A DNA stretch of 64,000 nucleotides from Fodinicurvata sediminis DSM 21159 (GTDB lineage: Bacteria > Pseudomonadota > Alphaproteobacteria > Kiloniellales > DSM-21159): NCBI RefSeq assembly GCF_000420625.1, contig NZ_ATVH01000019.1, positions 62,001 through 126,000 on the forward strand, in the 5' to 3' direction. Shown here in pieces: positions 44,655-53,851 of the stretch. Position numbers and translations under genes: made by a program. The notes under the pieces are model-generated. The model ran no database searches and was not told the DNA's origin. It saw only the letters and a list, made by a program, of their open reading frames with translations. Each line of letters starts with the position of its first letter. Positions within the stretch are counted from its first letter, which is position 1.

Positions 44655-46304
44655 ATGCAGAGGTATCCAGGCACCACCGGTGACGGGCAAGGCTATTCAT
44701 CCATATCGAGACGAAGCTTGTTGCAGGGGGTTGGAGCGGCAACGGCCGTTTCGGCCATTTCTGCAGGCACAGCTTCAGCGGGCCAGCAGGAGGCGCCTGA
44801 AATCCTGCAGGAGGCGACGCAGTCACCGCCACAGACGGTCGGTGTCCTGAGTGCTCCATCTCTGGTTGATGAGGCGTTGAGCCAGCTGGACGGCATCTGT
44901 CGCGATATCCTGCAGCGCTCGGAAATACCCGGCTTGGCGGTGTCCGTTGTGCGAGGGGGAGAGACGGTATTCGCGGAAGGTTATGGTTTGCGCCGCATCG
45001 GAGCCGGTGAGGGCGTCGATGCAGATACCGTGTTCCAGATTGCCTCCTGTTCCAAGTCGCTTGGAGCCACCGTGGTTGCCAGCCAGGTCGATGCAGGCCT
45101 AGTGACGTGGGACATGCCTGTCAGGACGCTGCTGCCGTGGTTCGAGCTTGCCGACCCCTGGGTAACTGAGCATGTGACTCTTGGTGACCTCTATGCACAT
45201 CGCTCGGGCTTGCCGGATCATGGCGGGGATGACCTGGAGGACCTGGGCTACGACCGGCGCACAATTCTAGAGCGCTTGCGTTACCTGCCGCTTCATTCCT
45301 TCCGTGCGCATTATGCCTACACCAATTTCGGTCTGACAGCGGCCGCCGAGGCGGTTGCGGAGGCGGCGGGGCAGGACTGGGCCAGTCTTTGCGAGGCCTC
45401 GCTCTATCGCCCGTTGGGCATGGATATGACCAGTTCACGCTATTCGGATTACCAGTCGCGATCGAACCGTGCCCACGGGCACGTTTCCATCAAGGGGAAT
45501 TACCAGCCGCGCTATCAGCGACAGCCCGATGCGCAGACGCCGGCCGGGGGCGTAAGTTCCAGTGTGCGCGACATGGCGAAGTGGATGGCATTGATCCTTC
45601 AAGGTGGCCGCTTCGAGGACCGCCAGGTCGTCACGCAGGAAGCGCTGTTGCCGGCAACCTCGGCTCAGGTCATATCCGCGCATCCTCATGCGATGGATGC
45701 ACGGGCCGGTACCTATGGCTTCGGCTTCGGTGTCGGAACGGAGGCATCGGGACGGGTGTCGCTCAGCCACTCCGGGGCCTTCGCTCTGGGGGTCGGCAGC
45801 AACTATGTCATGATCCCGTCACTGGGACTTGGAATTACGATACTTACCAATGCTGCCCCCACCGGTGCCGGGGAGGCCATTTCCGCATCCTTCATGGACC
45901 TGGCTCAGTTCGGGTCCATCACACGCGACTGGTTTTCAGCCTACCAACCCCTGATGGAGCCTATTGTGGCACCGGTTGGCAGCCTTGTTGGACGGTCCAG
46001 GCCTGTTGATGCCGCAGCGCCCCGGGCGTATTCCAGCTATGCCGGGCGCTATCACAGCGCCTATTTCGGAGAGGCCAGCGTGGTCGAGAGAGCAGGGGAT
46101 CTCTATCTGTTTCTGGGCCCGGATCGTGAGGAAAACCGACTCGAGTCCTGGGACGGGGACAGTTTCATCTACAGGCCCTTGGGTGAAAACGCGCCCGATG
46201 GCTCTGTCTCACGCGTTTCCTTCTCGGATTTCCAGAATGGACAAGCTGGCGCGGTGACCGTCGAATTTCTGGACCAGAACGGCCTGGGCCACTTCACGCG
46301 CTAA
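44655..46304 (+). CDS. Tat-exported serine hydrolase, beta-lactamase/DD-peptidase fold
   Basis: A 549-residue penicillin-binding-protein-like hydrolase. The N-terminus has a twin-arginine signal (SRRSLLQGVGAA, cut near residue 42). Catalytic motifs are Ser131-x-x-Lys134 (SCSK), Tyr222-Thr-Asn224 and a HSG loop (LSHSGAFALG), as in class C beta-lactamases, esterases and D-amino-peptidases. A C-terminal extension follows the hydrolase domain. The ATG at 44655 is preferred to one at 44589 because GGGGGAAC precedes it and the Tat signal begins near it. The substrate is unknown. Confidence 0.9.
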   Translation: MQRYPGTTGDGQGYSSISRRSLLQGVGAATAVSAISAGTASAGQQEAPEILQEATQSPPQTVGVLSAPSLVDEALSQLDGICRDILQRSEIPGLAVSVVRGGETVFAEGYGLRRIGAGEGVDADTVFQIASCSKSLGATVVASQVDAGLVTWDMPVRTLLPWFELADPWVTEHVTLGDLYAHRSGLPDHGGDDLEDLGYDRRTILERLRYLPLHSFRAHYAYTNFGLTAAAEAVAEAAGQDWASLCEASLYRPLGMDMTSSRYSDYQSRSNRAHGHVSIKGNYQPRYQRQPDAQTPAGGVSSSVRDMAKWMALILQGGRFEDRQVVTQEALLPATSAQVISAHPHAMDARAGTYGFGFGVGTEASGRVSLSHSGAFALGVGSNYVMIPSLGLGITILTNAAPTGAGEAISASFMDLAQFGSITRDWFSAYQPLMEPIVAPVGSLVGRSRPVDAAAPRAYSSYAGRYHSAYFGEASVVERAGDLYLFLGPDREENRLESWDGDSFIYRPLGENAPDGSVSRVSFSDFQNGQAGAVTVEFLDQNGLGHFTR

Positions 46305-46355
46305 GAAGTCGAACAGCCAGAGAGTCCCAGGCAAGAACAAGAACGATCCAGGCTC

Positions 46356-48041
46356 ATGACCTCTCAAATCCCTTCCTTCCTGCCCGTTCGGGCTGTGCTT
46401 GCTGTAGCCCTTCTCCTTGTTTTCCTTTCGGCCGAGACTGCCTGGGGTCAGTCCCGGGAGATTGAGAATCTGGTCGTGGACCAGAACAGAGTGATCGAAC
46501 GTTTTCGCCAGCCGCTCGAAGTGCAACCCAGCCTGGACCTGGCCGTGCCTCTGGAGCGCCGTGCCCTGGTTGATTTGCCCGAGAAGCCTTACCTTCTCAG
46601 GCGCATTGCGTTCAGTGGAACGAAGGTTATCCCCTATCCTGAATTGGGGCCGCTTTGGCAAGACCTGAAGGGACAAGCTGTCGGCCGAGGCCAGATCGAG
46701 GACCTGGTCGTTGCGGTTGAGCGTTACTACTACGAACGGGATTACTTCGCGCGCGCCTTGGTGACCGAGTGGGATGTCGAGGCAGGGGTGCTGCATATCC
46801 AGGTTTTTGACGCCTATATCGAGGAAATCCGTATCAACAGCGATATCCCGGATGTCGCCAGCCGTTTGCAGCCCTATCTGGATCGGATTGCGGGACAGGT
46901 GCCCTTGAGGGTCTCAAGACTTGAGCGGAACCTGCTTCTGATCGAAGACCTTGAAGGGTTCTCCATTGATGCTCTGCTGGAAAAGATCCCCGATAACGTT
47001 CAGGCCGGCCGATTGACCCTGCAGGTTGATCCCGAGGGTCCCGGTGGCCGCGTGGTGTTCGACAATACCGGATCAGACGATATCGGCCCCTATCAGGCCA
47101 TCGGCCATGTAGAGGTTGGAGATATTTTCCAGCTGTTCGAGAGTAATGCCCTGACTGTTGTGACCAACCCCTTCAAACCCAGGGAATTTTTCATGGGGCA
47201 GTGGCAGCAATCCGCGCCGCTTGGAACGGAAGGCCTGCGCTTTGGTTACTCGCTTGGCTATGTTGAGTCACGACCCGGCGGCGAGGCAGCCGAGCTCGAT
47301 ATCGAGGCGAAGACCACCTTGAGTTCGTTCTGGTTGGAGTATCCTTTCCTGCGCCGCATCGACTACAACCTCCTTGGGCGGCTGGATATCTCGACACAGG
47401 ACGATCGAATCTGGGCTGGTTCGACACGCATCATTACAGACAGGCAACGCTGGGCAACCCTGAGTGCCAGCTATGATCAGAACTTCGAGTCCTCGGCTTT
47501 CCTGGGTCGCGTGTCCCTTTCACAAGGCCTGGAAAGCCTGGGCTCCAGTGATGTGGATGCTTTCGACGTCGCCAGATATGGCGGGCGACCGGATTTCAGC
47601 CTGATGGCAGTGGAGGGGCATTGGCATCAGAACCTTGATGAAGATTGGAGCCTGGCCGCCTCGGCGACGGGTCAATTGGCCTTTACACGCCTACCACAGA
47701 CCATGCGCCTGACATTGGGCGACAACAGCTTTGCACGGGCCTATTCACGGACTTCCGTGGTGGGTGACAGCGGTTTTGCCGGTGCTCTGACCCTGCGCTA
47801 CAGCCTGGATAGCCTGCTCGACGAGGTGAAAGGGCTGTCCAGCTTTGCCTTCGTGGACCAAGGCTATCTGCACAACGATCCGCTTGGTACGGAATTCCGC
47901 GCCGCACACCTCGGCTCTGTCGGTTTGGGCCTTGCCTTCCGTGACCTGGCAAGCATTACGCTTGCGCAGCCTACCTGGTCGAGCCGGGAGATCGAGGATC
48001 GGGGAACCCAGGTTTTCTTCCAGTTGCAATACGCCTTCTGA
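46356..48041 (+). CDS. two-partner secretion porin, ShlB/FhaC/HecB family (TpsB)
   Basis: A 561-residue outer-membrane transporter. A signal peptide (about residues 1-30) is followed by POTRA domains (about 65-215, including IEDLVVAVERYYYERDYFARA) and a 16-strand barrel ending in QVFFQLQYAF with the terminal Phe. TpsB proteins export a single large TpsA exoprotein, but no filamentous haemagglutinin-like gene is found nearby, so it is an orphan in this window. It lies 51 bases after the serine hydrolase and may be co-transcribed with it. Confidence 0.88.
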   Translation: MTSQIPSFLPVRAVLAVALLLVFLSAETAWGQSREIENLVVDQNRVIERFRQPLEVQPSLDLAVPLERRALVDLPEKPYLLRRIAFSGTKVIPYPELGPLWQDLKGQAVGRGQIEDLVVAVERYYYERDYFARALVTEWDVEAGVLHIQVFDAYIEEIRINSDIPDVASRLQPYLDRIAGQVPLRVSRLERNLLLIEDLEGFSIDALLEKIPDNVQAGRLTLQVDPEGPGGRVVFDNTGSDDIGPYQAIGHVEVGDIFQLFESNALTVVTNPFKPREFFMGQWQQSAPLGTEGLRFGYSLGYVESRPGGEAAELDIEAKTTLSSFWLEYPFLRRIDYNLLGRLDISTQDDRIWAGSTRIITDRQRWATLSASYDQNFESSAFLGRVSLSQGLESLGSSDVDAFDVARYGGRPDFSLMAVEGHWHQNLDEDWSLAASATGQLAFTRLPQTMRLTLGDNSFARAYSRTSVVGDSGFAGALTLRYSLDSLLDEVKGLSSFAFVDQGYLHNDPLGTEFRAAHLGSVGLGLAFRDLASITLAQPTWSSREIEDRGTQVFFQLQYAF

Positions 48042-48229
48042 CTCCGTCGCCCTGGCTGAGTCTATCGCTCTGGGTCGGGAAAAGCGGTGTGGGATTCCTG
48101 CGTTGACCTTTCCTGTCGGTCTGAGCAGGATTCGCTGCAAGCAAGAACTCCCGCCAGGGAGCTCCCATCCGGCCGTTCGGCCAAGTACAGCCAGAAACCA
48201 CAACGAGAGAAGACTGAAGAGGAAATGCC

Positions 48230-49732
48230 ATGCGCCTGCTTCTTGCCATGATGAAGCACGAGACCAACACCTTTTCCCCGGTGCCGACCCCTCTGGAGCG
48301 CTTTGCGCGGCGCGGAAACACGCCGCTGCGCGGTGCGGACGCCGTCGCTGCCTATCGCAACACCGGGACCGTGCTCTGCGGCTACATGGACGAGGCCGAG
48401 CAGGCCGGGGCCGAGATCGAAGTGGCGATTGCCGCCGAGGCCTGGCCCAGTGGACCCGTGGAGGACGAAGCCTACCGCATCATGACCGATGCCATCTGCG
48501 AAGCGGTCGAGAAGGGCGGCTGGGACGGAATTCTGCTGGACCTGCATGGCGCCATGGTGACCGAGAGTCTGGAGGACGGCGAGGGCGCTCTGGTTCGACG
48601 GGTCCGGGAACTGGCCCCCGACACTCCCATTGCCGTGGGCCTGGACATGCATGCCAACCTCTATGACGAGATCGTCAGCAATTCCAATGTGGTGGCCGGA
48701 TATCAGACCTATCCGCACATCGACATGTACGAGACGGGACGCCGGGCCGGGCGCGCACTGATCGGTCAGATCAAGGGCTCGGTCAAGCCAACGCAAGCCT
48801 GGGCCAACAATCCCATGCTGCCGCATGTGATGCGCCAGGGAACCGATGACCATCCCAACAAGGAGATCCAGGCGCGCTGCATCGAGATGGAACAGCGCCC
48901 CGAGGTGCTCTCGGCCAGCCTGTTCGTCGGTTTTCCCCATGCCGACATCCGCGAGGCGGGCCTTTCGGCCGTGGTGGTGACCGACAACGATCCCAGCCTG
49001 GCCGAGCAGATGCGGGACGAGTTGCTGGACATGGCCTGGAAAGCGCGTGAAGCCTTCGTCTATCACCCCGAACCTCTTGCGGACTCCGTGGCCCGGGCCA
49101 AGGCCATTCCCAAGGACATGGAAAAGGGGCCCGTGATTCTGCTGGACCATTACGACAATGCGGCCTCCGGCGGGACCATGGACACGACGGCCGTGCTGGC
49201 AGAGATCCTGAGACAGGAGCTGGAGGATGTCGCCGTCTTCGGTATCTTTGATCCCCAGGCCGTGCAGCAAGCGGTGGCCGCGGGCATTGGTGAGACGGTC
49301 ACGCTGAAGATCGGCGGCAAGCTGGACATGCCGGCCATTCCCGCGGAGAACAAGCCTTTGGAGGTAACCGGTCGTGTGAAGACCATTTCCGAAGGGCGCT
49401 ATCGCAACAAGGGGCCGATGTACGCCGGTGTGGCCATGGATATGGGCACGGCCGTGGTGCTGGATACCGGCAAGGTGGATATCGTGGTCATCTCGCGCCA
49501 TGTGGAGCCGCACGACATCAATGTCCTGCTGAGCCTGGGGATCGACCCCTTGCAAAAGCGTTATGTCATGCTGAAGAGTCGTATTCACTGGCGTGCCGGC
49601 CTGAAGCACATTGCTCGGGATATCATCGAGTGCGCCGGCATCGGGGTGTGCACCTCGGACTACAGCCAGCTGAACTTCTCGAAGGTGCGCCGTCCGGTCT
49701 ATCCCCTGGATGAAATCAGCGATCGGCGCTGA
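48230..49732 (+). CDS. second M81-family metallopeptidase (MlrC-like)
   Basis: A 500-residue paralogue of the M81 protein at 11701-13227. It has HETNTFSP at residues 10-17, LDLHGAM, DMHANL and QTYPHIDM, then the MlrC C-terminal domain with DNAASGGTMDTTAVL. It has AGAGGAAATGCC upstream. It has no transporter beside it, unlike the first copy. The strand runs towards the ectoine operon and meets it at the shared hairpin. Substrate unknown. Confidence 0.9.
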   Translation: MRLLLAMMKHETNTFSPVPTPLERFARRGNTPLRGADAVAAYRNTGTVLCGYMDEAEQAGAEIEVAIAAEAWPSGPVEDEAYRIMTDAICEAVEKGGWDGILLDLHGAMVTESLEDGEGALVRRVRELAPDTPIAVGLDMHANLYDEIVSNSNVVAGYQTYPHIDMYETGRRAGRALIGQIKGSVKPTQAWANNPMLPHVMRQGTDDHPNKEIQARCIEMEQRPEVLSASLFVGFPHADIREAGLSAVVVTDNDPSLAEQMRDELLDMAWKAREAFVYHPEPLADSVARAKAIPKDMEKGPVILLDHYDNAASGGTMDTTAVLAEILRQELEDVAVFGIFDPQAVQQAVAAGIGETVTLKIGGKLDMPAIPAENKPLEVTGRVKTISEGRYRNKGPMYAGVAMDMGTAVVLDTGKVDIVVISRHVEPHDINVLLSLGIDPLQKRYVMLKSRIHWRAGLKHIARDIIECAGIGVCTSDYSQLNFSKVRRPVYPLDEISDRR

Positions 49733-49750
49733 ACAGGGATATCTTCCAAG

Positions 49751-49782
49751 AAAAAGCGCCGGTTCCTGTCGGAACCGGCGCT
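49751..49782 (-). terminator. rho-independent terminator of the ectoine operon
   Basis: A perfect 12-bp stem (AGCGCCGGTTCC with GGAACCGGCGCT, 4-nt loop) lies 29 bases after the ask stop. On the minus strand the stem is followed by a run of T (49751-49755 is AAAAA on the plus strand). It ends ectABC-ask and may also stop transcription from the convergent M81 gene. Confidence 0.88.
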
Positions 49783-49811
49783 GATCTTGCAGTCGGTGTA
49801 GCGGGGTCGAG

Positions 49812-51275
49812 TCAGGCTGCTTGCTGGCAGAGGGGCTCGACCCTACCGGTAAAAAAAGTCTCGTGGAGACCCTTGATCGCCTTGCTGAGATCCTGGCGCT
49901 GAACCAGGAACTGTACGTCCACACTGCGCGTGTTCTGATGCGCGGCAATGACGTCGACACCTGCGGCCTCCAGGGCGTCAAGGCCCCGCGACAGGACACG
50001 CAGGCCATTGAGATTGCGCCCGATGACCGAGGCAATCGACAGGGAGCGCACGGTGATTTCCGCTGAAGGATAGCGCTCCTTCAGATCGTGCTCCACACGC
50101 TTGATGGACTTCAGCGAAGCGTCCACGTAATGCGTGATGGTGTTGGCGTTCGAAGTCTTGGAGGTGATGCGCACCTTGTGCCGGGTCAATGCCTCCAGGA
50201 AGGCAGCGTCGTAGCCCTTGACGCCCACCATGTCCTGTTCGAACAGCTCGATGGAGTAGATGTCCAGGCCGGTCACGATTTCTGCCGAACCGGTCTCGGT
50301 CGTGCTTTCATCGATCAGGGTGCCCGGATCCTCGGGCTCGAAGGCATTGGTCACGCGCAGCGGGACGCTGGCCTGCCGCAGGGTCTTGGCCGCCTTCGGA
50401 TGGATGGCCTCCATGCCCATGTTCGACAACTGGTCGGCCACATCGTAGTTGGTGTGGCCCAGCTTGCAGACCGCATCCGCGCCCACGATTCTCGGGTCGG
50501 CGGACGAGAGGTGGAATTCCTTGTGGATGATGGCCTCACGTGCAGACGTCAGGGCGGCGATCTGCGAAAAGGTCACCTCGGAATACCCACGGTCGAATTC
50601 CTTCATCAGGCCTTCGGAGCACTGGGCATAACCCGTGACGATGGGCAGCTCGTTCTCGAGATCAATGTCGGCGAAGGCCGATTCGATCCGTTCACGCAGG
50701 CTGTGCTCAGCGTCGTCGCGCCAGCCGCTCAGGTCCACGAAGCGTGCGTTCACGTCCATGCGACGCAACAGCATGGAGGTGACGAAGGCCGAATGGGCCT
50801 CGCCCAGGCCCGAGAGCAGCTCGCGGATCACCAGCATGTGCTGTGACAGGCGGAAGTGCCCGTAGGAACACAGCCGCTGCAGGTCGATCAGGCAACTGCG
50901 CGCGCCCTCGATGCGTTCGCGCACGAAGTCGTCGGCAAAGCTGCGGTCGGCAGGATGCTCCAGGACCTTTTCGTGCGCCGCGCACATGGCTTCGGCGACA
51001 CGGCTCAGCGCATCCGACCAGCCATGGTCGCTGTCAGAGCTTGAGAAGAGTGCATAGACACCCGGCTCGCCGGACTTCTTGTGCTCCAGCAACAGGTCCG
51101 TGATCCCGCCGAAGGCGGAGACCACGAAGATCCTGTTATAGAGCTCGCTGCCCGTGCGCTTGCCGACAATCAGGCTGTCTGCCAGCTCGTTGACATGCGA
51201 CATGGATGTGCCGCCGATCTTCTCAACGGTATGCTCTCCGGCCGAATGGCCAGCTTCAATGGATCTGTCAGTCAT
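49812..51275 (-). CDS. ask: ectoine-type aspartate kinase (Ask_Ect)
   Basis: A 487-residue aspartokinase that feeds aspartyl phosphate into ectoine synthesis. The N-terminal kinase signature VEKIGGTSM is at residues 18-26, with FVVSAFGG following. ACT domains fill the C-terminal third. Specialised Ask_Ect enzymes of ect clusters form their own branch and are usually less feedback-inhibited. It is the last gene of ectABC-ask, with AGGAAAG before the ATG and 32 bases after ectC. Confidence 0.92.
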   Translation of the reverse strand: MTDRSIEAGHSAGEHTVEKIGGTSMSHVNELADSLIVGKRTGSELYNRIFVVSAFGGITDLLLEHKKSGEPGVYALFSSSDSDHGWSDALSRVAEAMCAAHEKVLEHPADRSFADDFVRERIEGARSCLIDLQRLCSYGHFRLSQHMLVIRELLSGLGEAHSAFVTSMLLRRMDVNARFVDLSGWRDDAEHSLRERIESAFADIDLENELPIVTGYAQCSEGLMKEFDRGYSEVTFSQIAALTSAREAIIHKEFHLSSADPRIVGADAVCKLGHTNYDVADQLSNMGMEAIHPKAAKTLRQASVPLRVTNAFEPEDPGTLIDESTTETGSAEIVTGLDIYSIELFEQDMVGVKGYDAAFLEALTRHKVRITSKTSNANTITHYVDASLKSIKRVEHDLKERYPSAEITVRSLSIASVIGRNLNGLRVLSRGLDALEAAGVDVIAAHQNTRSVDVQFLVQRQDLSKAIKGLHETFFTGRVEPLCQQAA

Positions 51276-51307
51276 TGCTTTCCTGCCCCTTGGGGCAAAT
51301 TTCTGTG

Positions 51308-51694
51308 TCAGCTGTCGGCTGGCGCGTAGGACCCATCGGCCTGGTGCACTTCATTGCCGGTGACCGGTGGATTGAAGCAGCAGGCCATGACAAGTTCCTC
51401 GTCGGCGCGCAGCGTGTGTTTGTCGTGCTGATCCAACGCGTACATCACACCCGGCTTGATCTCGTGGGTCTCGCCGGTGGCCAGGTCGGTGATCGAGCCC
51501 TTTCCCTGCATGCAGTACACACTCTCGAAGTGGTGCTTGTAGTGGAAGGTATGCTCGGATCCGGCTTCCAGGATCGTGATGTGGAAGGAAAAGCCCATGT
51601 TGTCGTCGGCCAGAAGCATGCGGACCGAAGTCCAGTGTGCATCCGACACGGCGCGCGGGCCGTTCTTCAGTTCATTGAAATCGCGAACGATCAT
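51308..51694 (-). CDS. ectC: L-ectoine synthase (EctC)
   Basis: A 128-residue cupin that closes N-gamma-acetyl-diaminobutyrate to ectoine. The three iron ligands known from the family are at the expected residues: Glu57, Tyr85 and His93. A longer frame to 51733 overlaps ectB; the ATG at 51694 is used because it starts 8 bases after the ectB stop, with GGAG upstream, and gives the normal family N-terminus (MIVRDF). Confidence 0.97.
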   Translation of the reverse strand: MIVRDFNELKNGPRAVSDAHWTSVRMLLADDNMGFSFHITILEAGSEHTFHYKHHFESVYCMQGKGSITDLATGETHEIKPGVMYALDQHDKHTLRADEELVMACCFNPPVTGNEVHQADGSYAPADS

Positions 51695-51702
51695 TCTTTT
51701 TC

Positions 51703-52992
51703 TTACTCCGCTGCGTGTTTCAGGCCGGTGCAACTCAATGCAGCCTGTTCCAGTATATCCAGACCCGCCTTGAATTGCTCCATCGGCGTGGTCAGCGGTG
51801 CCAGGACCTTCACGACCTCGTCATCGGAACCCGATGTTTCGATGATCAGGCCATGCTGGAAGGCCTCGGCGCAGATGGCTTCGGCCAGTTCCCCGGAACC
51901 GACATCGACGCCTTGCATCATGCCACGGCCTTTCAGGCGTGCGCCAGGGATACCGTCGGCAATGCGCTGGAGGCGTTCGGTGAGCACCTCGGCCTTCTCG
52001 GCAATTTCCTTCACGAAGCGGTCGTCGGACCAGAATTTCTCCAGTGCAACGCGCGCCGTCACAAAGGCGTGGGTGTTGCCGCGGAAGGTGCCGTTGTGTT
52101 CCGCCGGTTTCCAGATGTCATGTTCCGGACGCACCAGCAGGGCGGCGAAGGGCAGGCCAAAGCCCGAAAGCGACTTGGCCAGCGGGATCAGGTCAGGCTC
52201 GATGCCCATTTCGTCGAAGCTGAAGAAGCTGCCCGAACGGCCAATGCCGGCCTGGATGTCGTCGACGATCAAGAGAGCGCCATACTTCTTCGCCAGGCGG
52301 GCGATGCCCTGGACCCATTCGGTCGAGGCCGCATTCAAGCCACCTTCGCCCTGGATCAGTTCGACGATGAAGGCTGCCGGCGCGTCGATGCCACTGGAGG
52401 TGTTGTCGAGCAGCATCTCGATCTGGGACAGGGTATCCACGTCCTCGCCGAAGGCGCCTTCGTAGGGCATGCGGGTGACGTCGTTCAGGGAGACGCCACC
52501 GCCGCCTTCACGTTTGCCAAGATTGCCCGTGGCCGCCAATGCGCCCAGTGACATGCCGTGAAAGCCGTTGGTGAAGGCAATGATGTTGCGGCGCCCCGTG
52601 ACCTTGCGTGCCAGTTTCATGGCCGCTTCAACCGCATTGGTGCCGGTTGGGCCGGTCATCATCAGGCGGTGGGGCATGCCACGCGGCTCCAGGATCAGGC
52701 TTTCGAAGGTTTCCAGGAAGGCCTGCTTGCTGTCGGTGTACATGTCCAGCCCGTGGGCAATGCCGTCACCGGCAATATGCTCCATCAGCGCCTGCTTCAT
52801 GTCCGGGTCATTGTGACCGTAGTTGAGTGATGAACAGCCGCCAAGAAAGTCGATGTACTCGCGACCTTCGCGATCGATCATGGTGCTGCCGCTGGCGCGC
52901 ACGAAGACCGTGTCGAAAGAGCGGCAATAGCTGCGCACTTCGGATTCGCGGCGGGCAAAGATATCGGTTTCGGCTGTTGTTACAGTCGACAT
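51703..52992 (-). CDS. ectB: diaminobutyrate-2-oxoglutarate transaminase (EctB)
   Basis: A 429-residue class III aminotransferase that makes L-2,4-diaminobutyrate from aspartate semialdehyde. The PLP lysine is Lys273 in PLAKSLSG; GPTGTNAVEAA and VDDIQAGIGRSG are conserved. AAGGAA precedes the ATG, and it follows ectA by 61 bases. Confidence 0.97.
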   Translation of the reverse strand: MSTVTTAETDIFARRESEVRSYCRSFDTVFVRASGSTMIDREGREYIDFLGGCSSLNYGHNDPDMKQALMEHIAGDGIAHGLDMYTDSKQAFLETFESLILEPRGMPHRLMMTGPTGTNAVEAAMKLARKVTGRRNIIAFTNGFHGMSLGALAATGNLGKREGGGGVSLNDVTRMPYEGAFGEDVDTLSQIEMLLDNTSSGIDAPAAFIVELIQGEGGLNAASTEWVQGIARLAKKYGALLIVDDIQAGIGRSGSFFSFDEMGIEPDLIPLAKSLSGFGLPFAALLVRPEHDIWKPAEHNGTFRGNTHAFVTARVALEKFWSDDRFVKEIAEKAEVLTERLQRIADGIPGARLKGRGMMQGVDVGSGELAEAICAEAFQHGLIIETSGSDDEVVKVLAPLTTPMEQFKAGLDILEQAALSCTGLKHAAE

Positions 52993-53053
52993 GGGAATTT
53001 CCTTGGTGGAGTCTGTTTAGAGTAGATGCGGTGCGTTCAATACCGCTGGGCGC

Positions 53054-53584
53054 TCAGGCAGCGCTGCGCAGTGCCTCGCGCAGGGAGATCGTCACCATGT
53101 ATTCGGTGTCGTGCTTCCCGTCGAAATGCTCTTCGCTCTTGAAGTGGGCTTCGCTATCCACCTCGGCGTCGGCCTTGCCGGCGAATCGGGTGAAAAGTCC
53201 CCAGGAGGCATCATTATCCCGGGTGATCGTGGTCTGGATGCGCTGCACGTCCGCGCAGATATCACGGTCCAGAAGTTCCGCCAGCATGCGCTGGCCTAGG
53301 CCCTGTCCGCGGGCCTGTTCGGAAACGGCGACCTGCCAGACGAAAAGTGTCTGCGCGTCGTCGGGCAGAAGATATCCGGACACCCACCCTACGGCCTCAC
53401 CATCGAGTTCGGCCAGAACACAGGTGTCGCGAAAGTGATCGCACTGGATCAGGTTGCAATACATCGAGTTCTCGTCGAGCGGTTTGCACTCCCTGATCAG
53501 CGACCAGACGGCGGAACCGTCAGCGTCCTCGGGTTTGCGCAATTTGATGGTCTTGCGCGGGACGATCTTGGGTCTGTCTTGCAT
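53054..53584 (-). CDS. ectA: L-2,4-diaminobutyrate N-gamma-acetyltransferase (EctA)
   Basis: A 176-residue GNAT acetyltransferase, the second step of ectoine synthesis. The acetyl-CoA motif is EQARGQGLGQRM, and WSLIRECKPLDENSMYCNL is an EctA signature. Two in-frame ATGs exist; 53584 is chosen over 53599 because GAGGAT lies about 7 bases upstream. First gene of the operon. An ectoine hydroxylase gene (ectD) is absent from the window. Confidence 0.96.
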   Translation of the reverse strand: MQDRPKIVPRKTIKLRKPEDADGSAVWSLIRECKPLDENSMYCNLIQCDHFRDTCVLAELDGEAVGWVSGYLLPDDAQTLFVWQVAVSEQARGQGLGQRMLAELLDRDICADVQRIQTTITRDNDASWGLFTRFAGKADAEVDSEAHFKSEEHFDGKHDTEYMVTISLREALRSAA

Positions 53585-53611
53585 GGTGGCTATCCTCATG
53601 CTCTTAATTTG

Positions 53612-53624
53612 TTAGCCATACTAA
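53612..53624. promoter_or_regulatory. candidate operator in the ectA-ectR divergent region
   Basis: TTAGCCATACTAA, with TTAG and CTAA arms around a 5-base centre, lies 28 bases upstream of the ectA start within AT-rich DNA. Its size and position fit a MarR-family (EctR) operator over the ectA promoter, though it is short. Confidence 0.35.
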
Positions 53625-53718
53625 ATATATTATCGCGAATCAAAAATCAAGAGGCTTGGAATCCCATGAGAAAATTCCCCATTTCCAGTGGGTTCCGGTT
53701 TCATCTTCAGTTAGAAAG

Positions 53719-53735
53719 GCTTACTATATATAAGC
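53719..53735. promoter_or_regulatory. second AT-rich palindrome in the ectA-ectR region
   Basis: GCTTACTATATATAAGC is a 17-bp inverted repeat with 5-bp arms and a TATATA core, 117 bases upstream of ectR. It may be an EctR site or part of a promoter. Evidence is limited to symmetry and position. Confidence 0.35.
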
Positions 53736-53851
53736 TCGATAAAGCGGGTCCTTAAGTGATACAAACTATATGGGATGCGAATCGTGATGGTGCGCAGGTT
53801 GCAGGACCCGATTCTCTCGGGGAAGGGTCCGCTCAGAGATGAGGTCAAACC

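Noticed and set aside
44563-44850. Extra small open frame overlapping the serine hydrolase start
   Set aside because: Shadow of the hydrolase in another frame, without supporting features.
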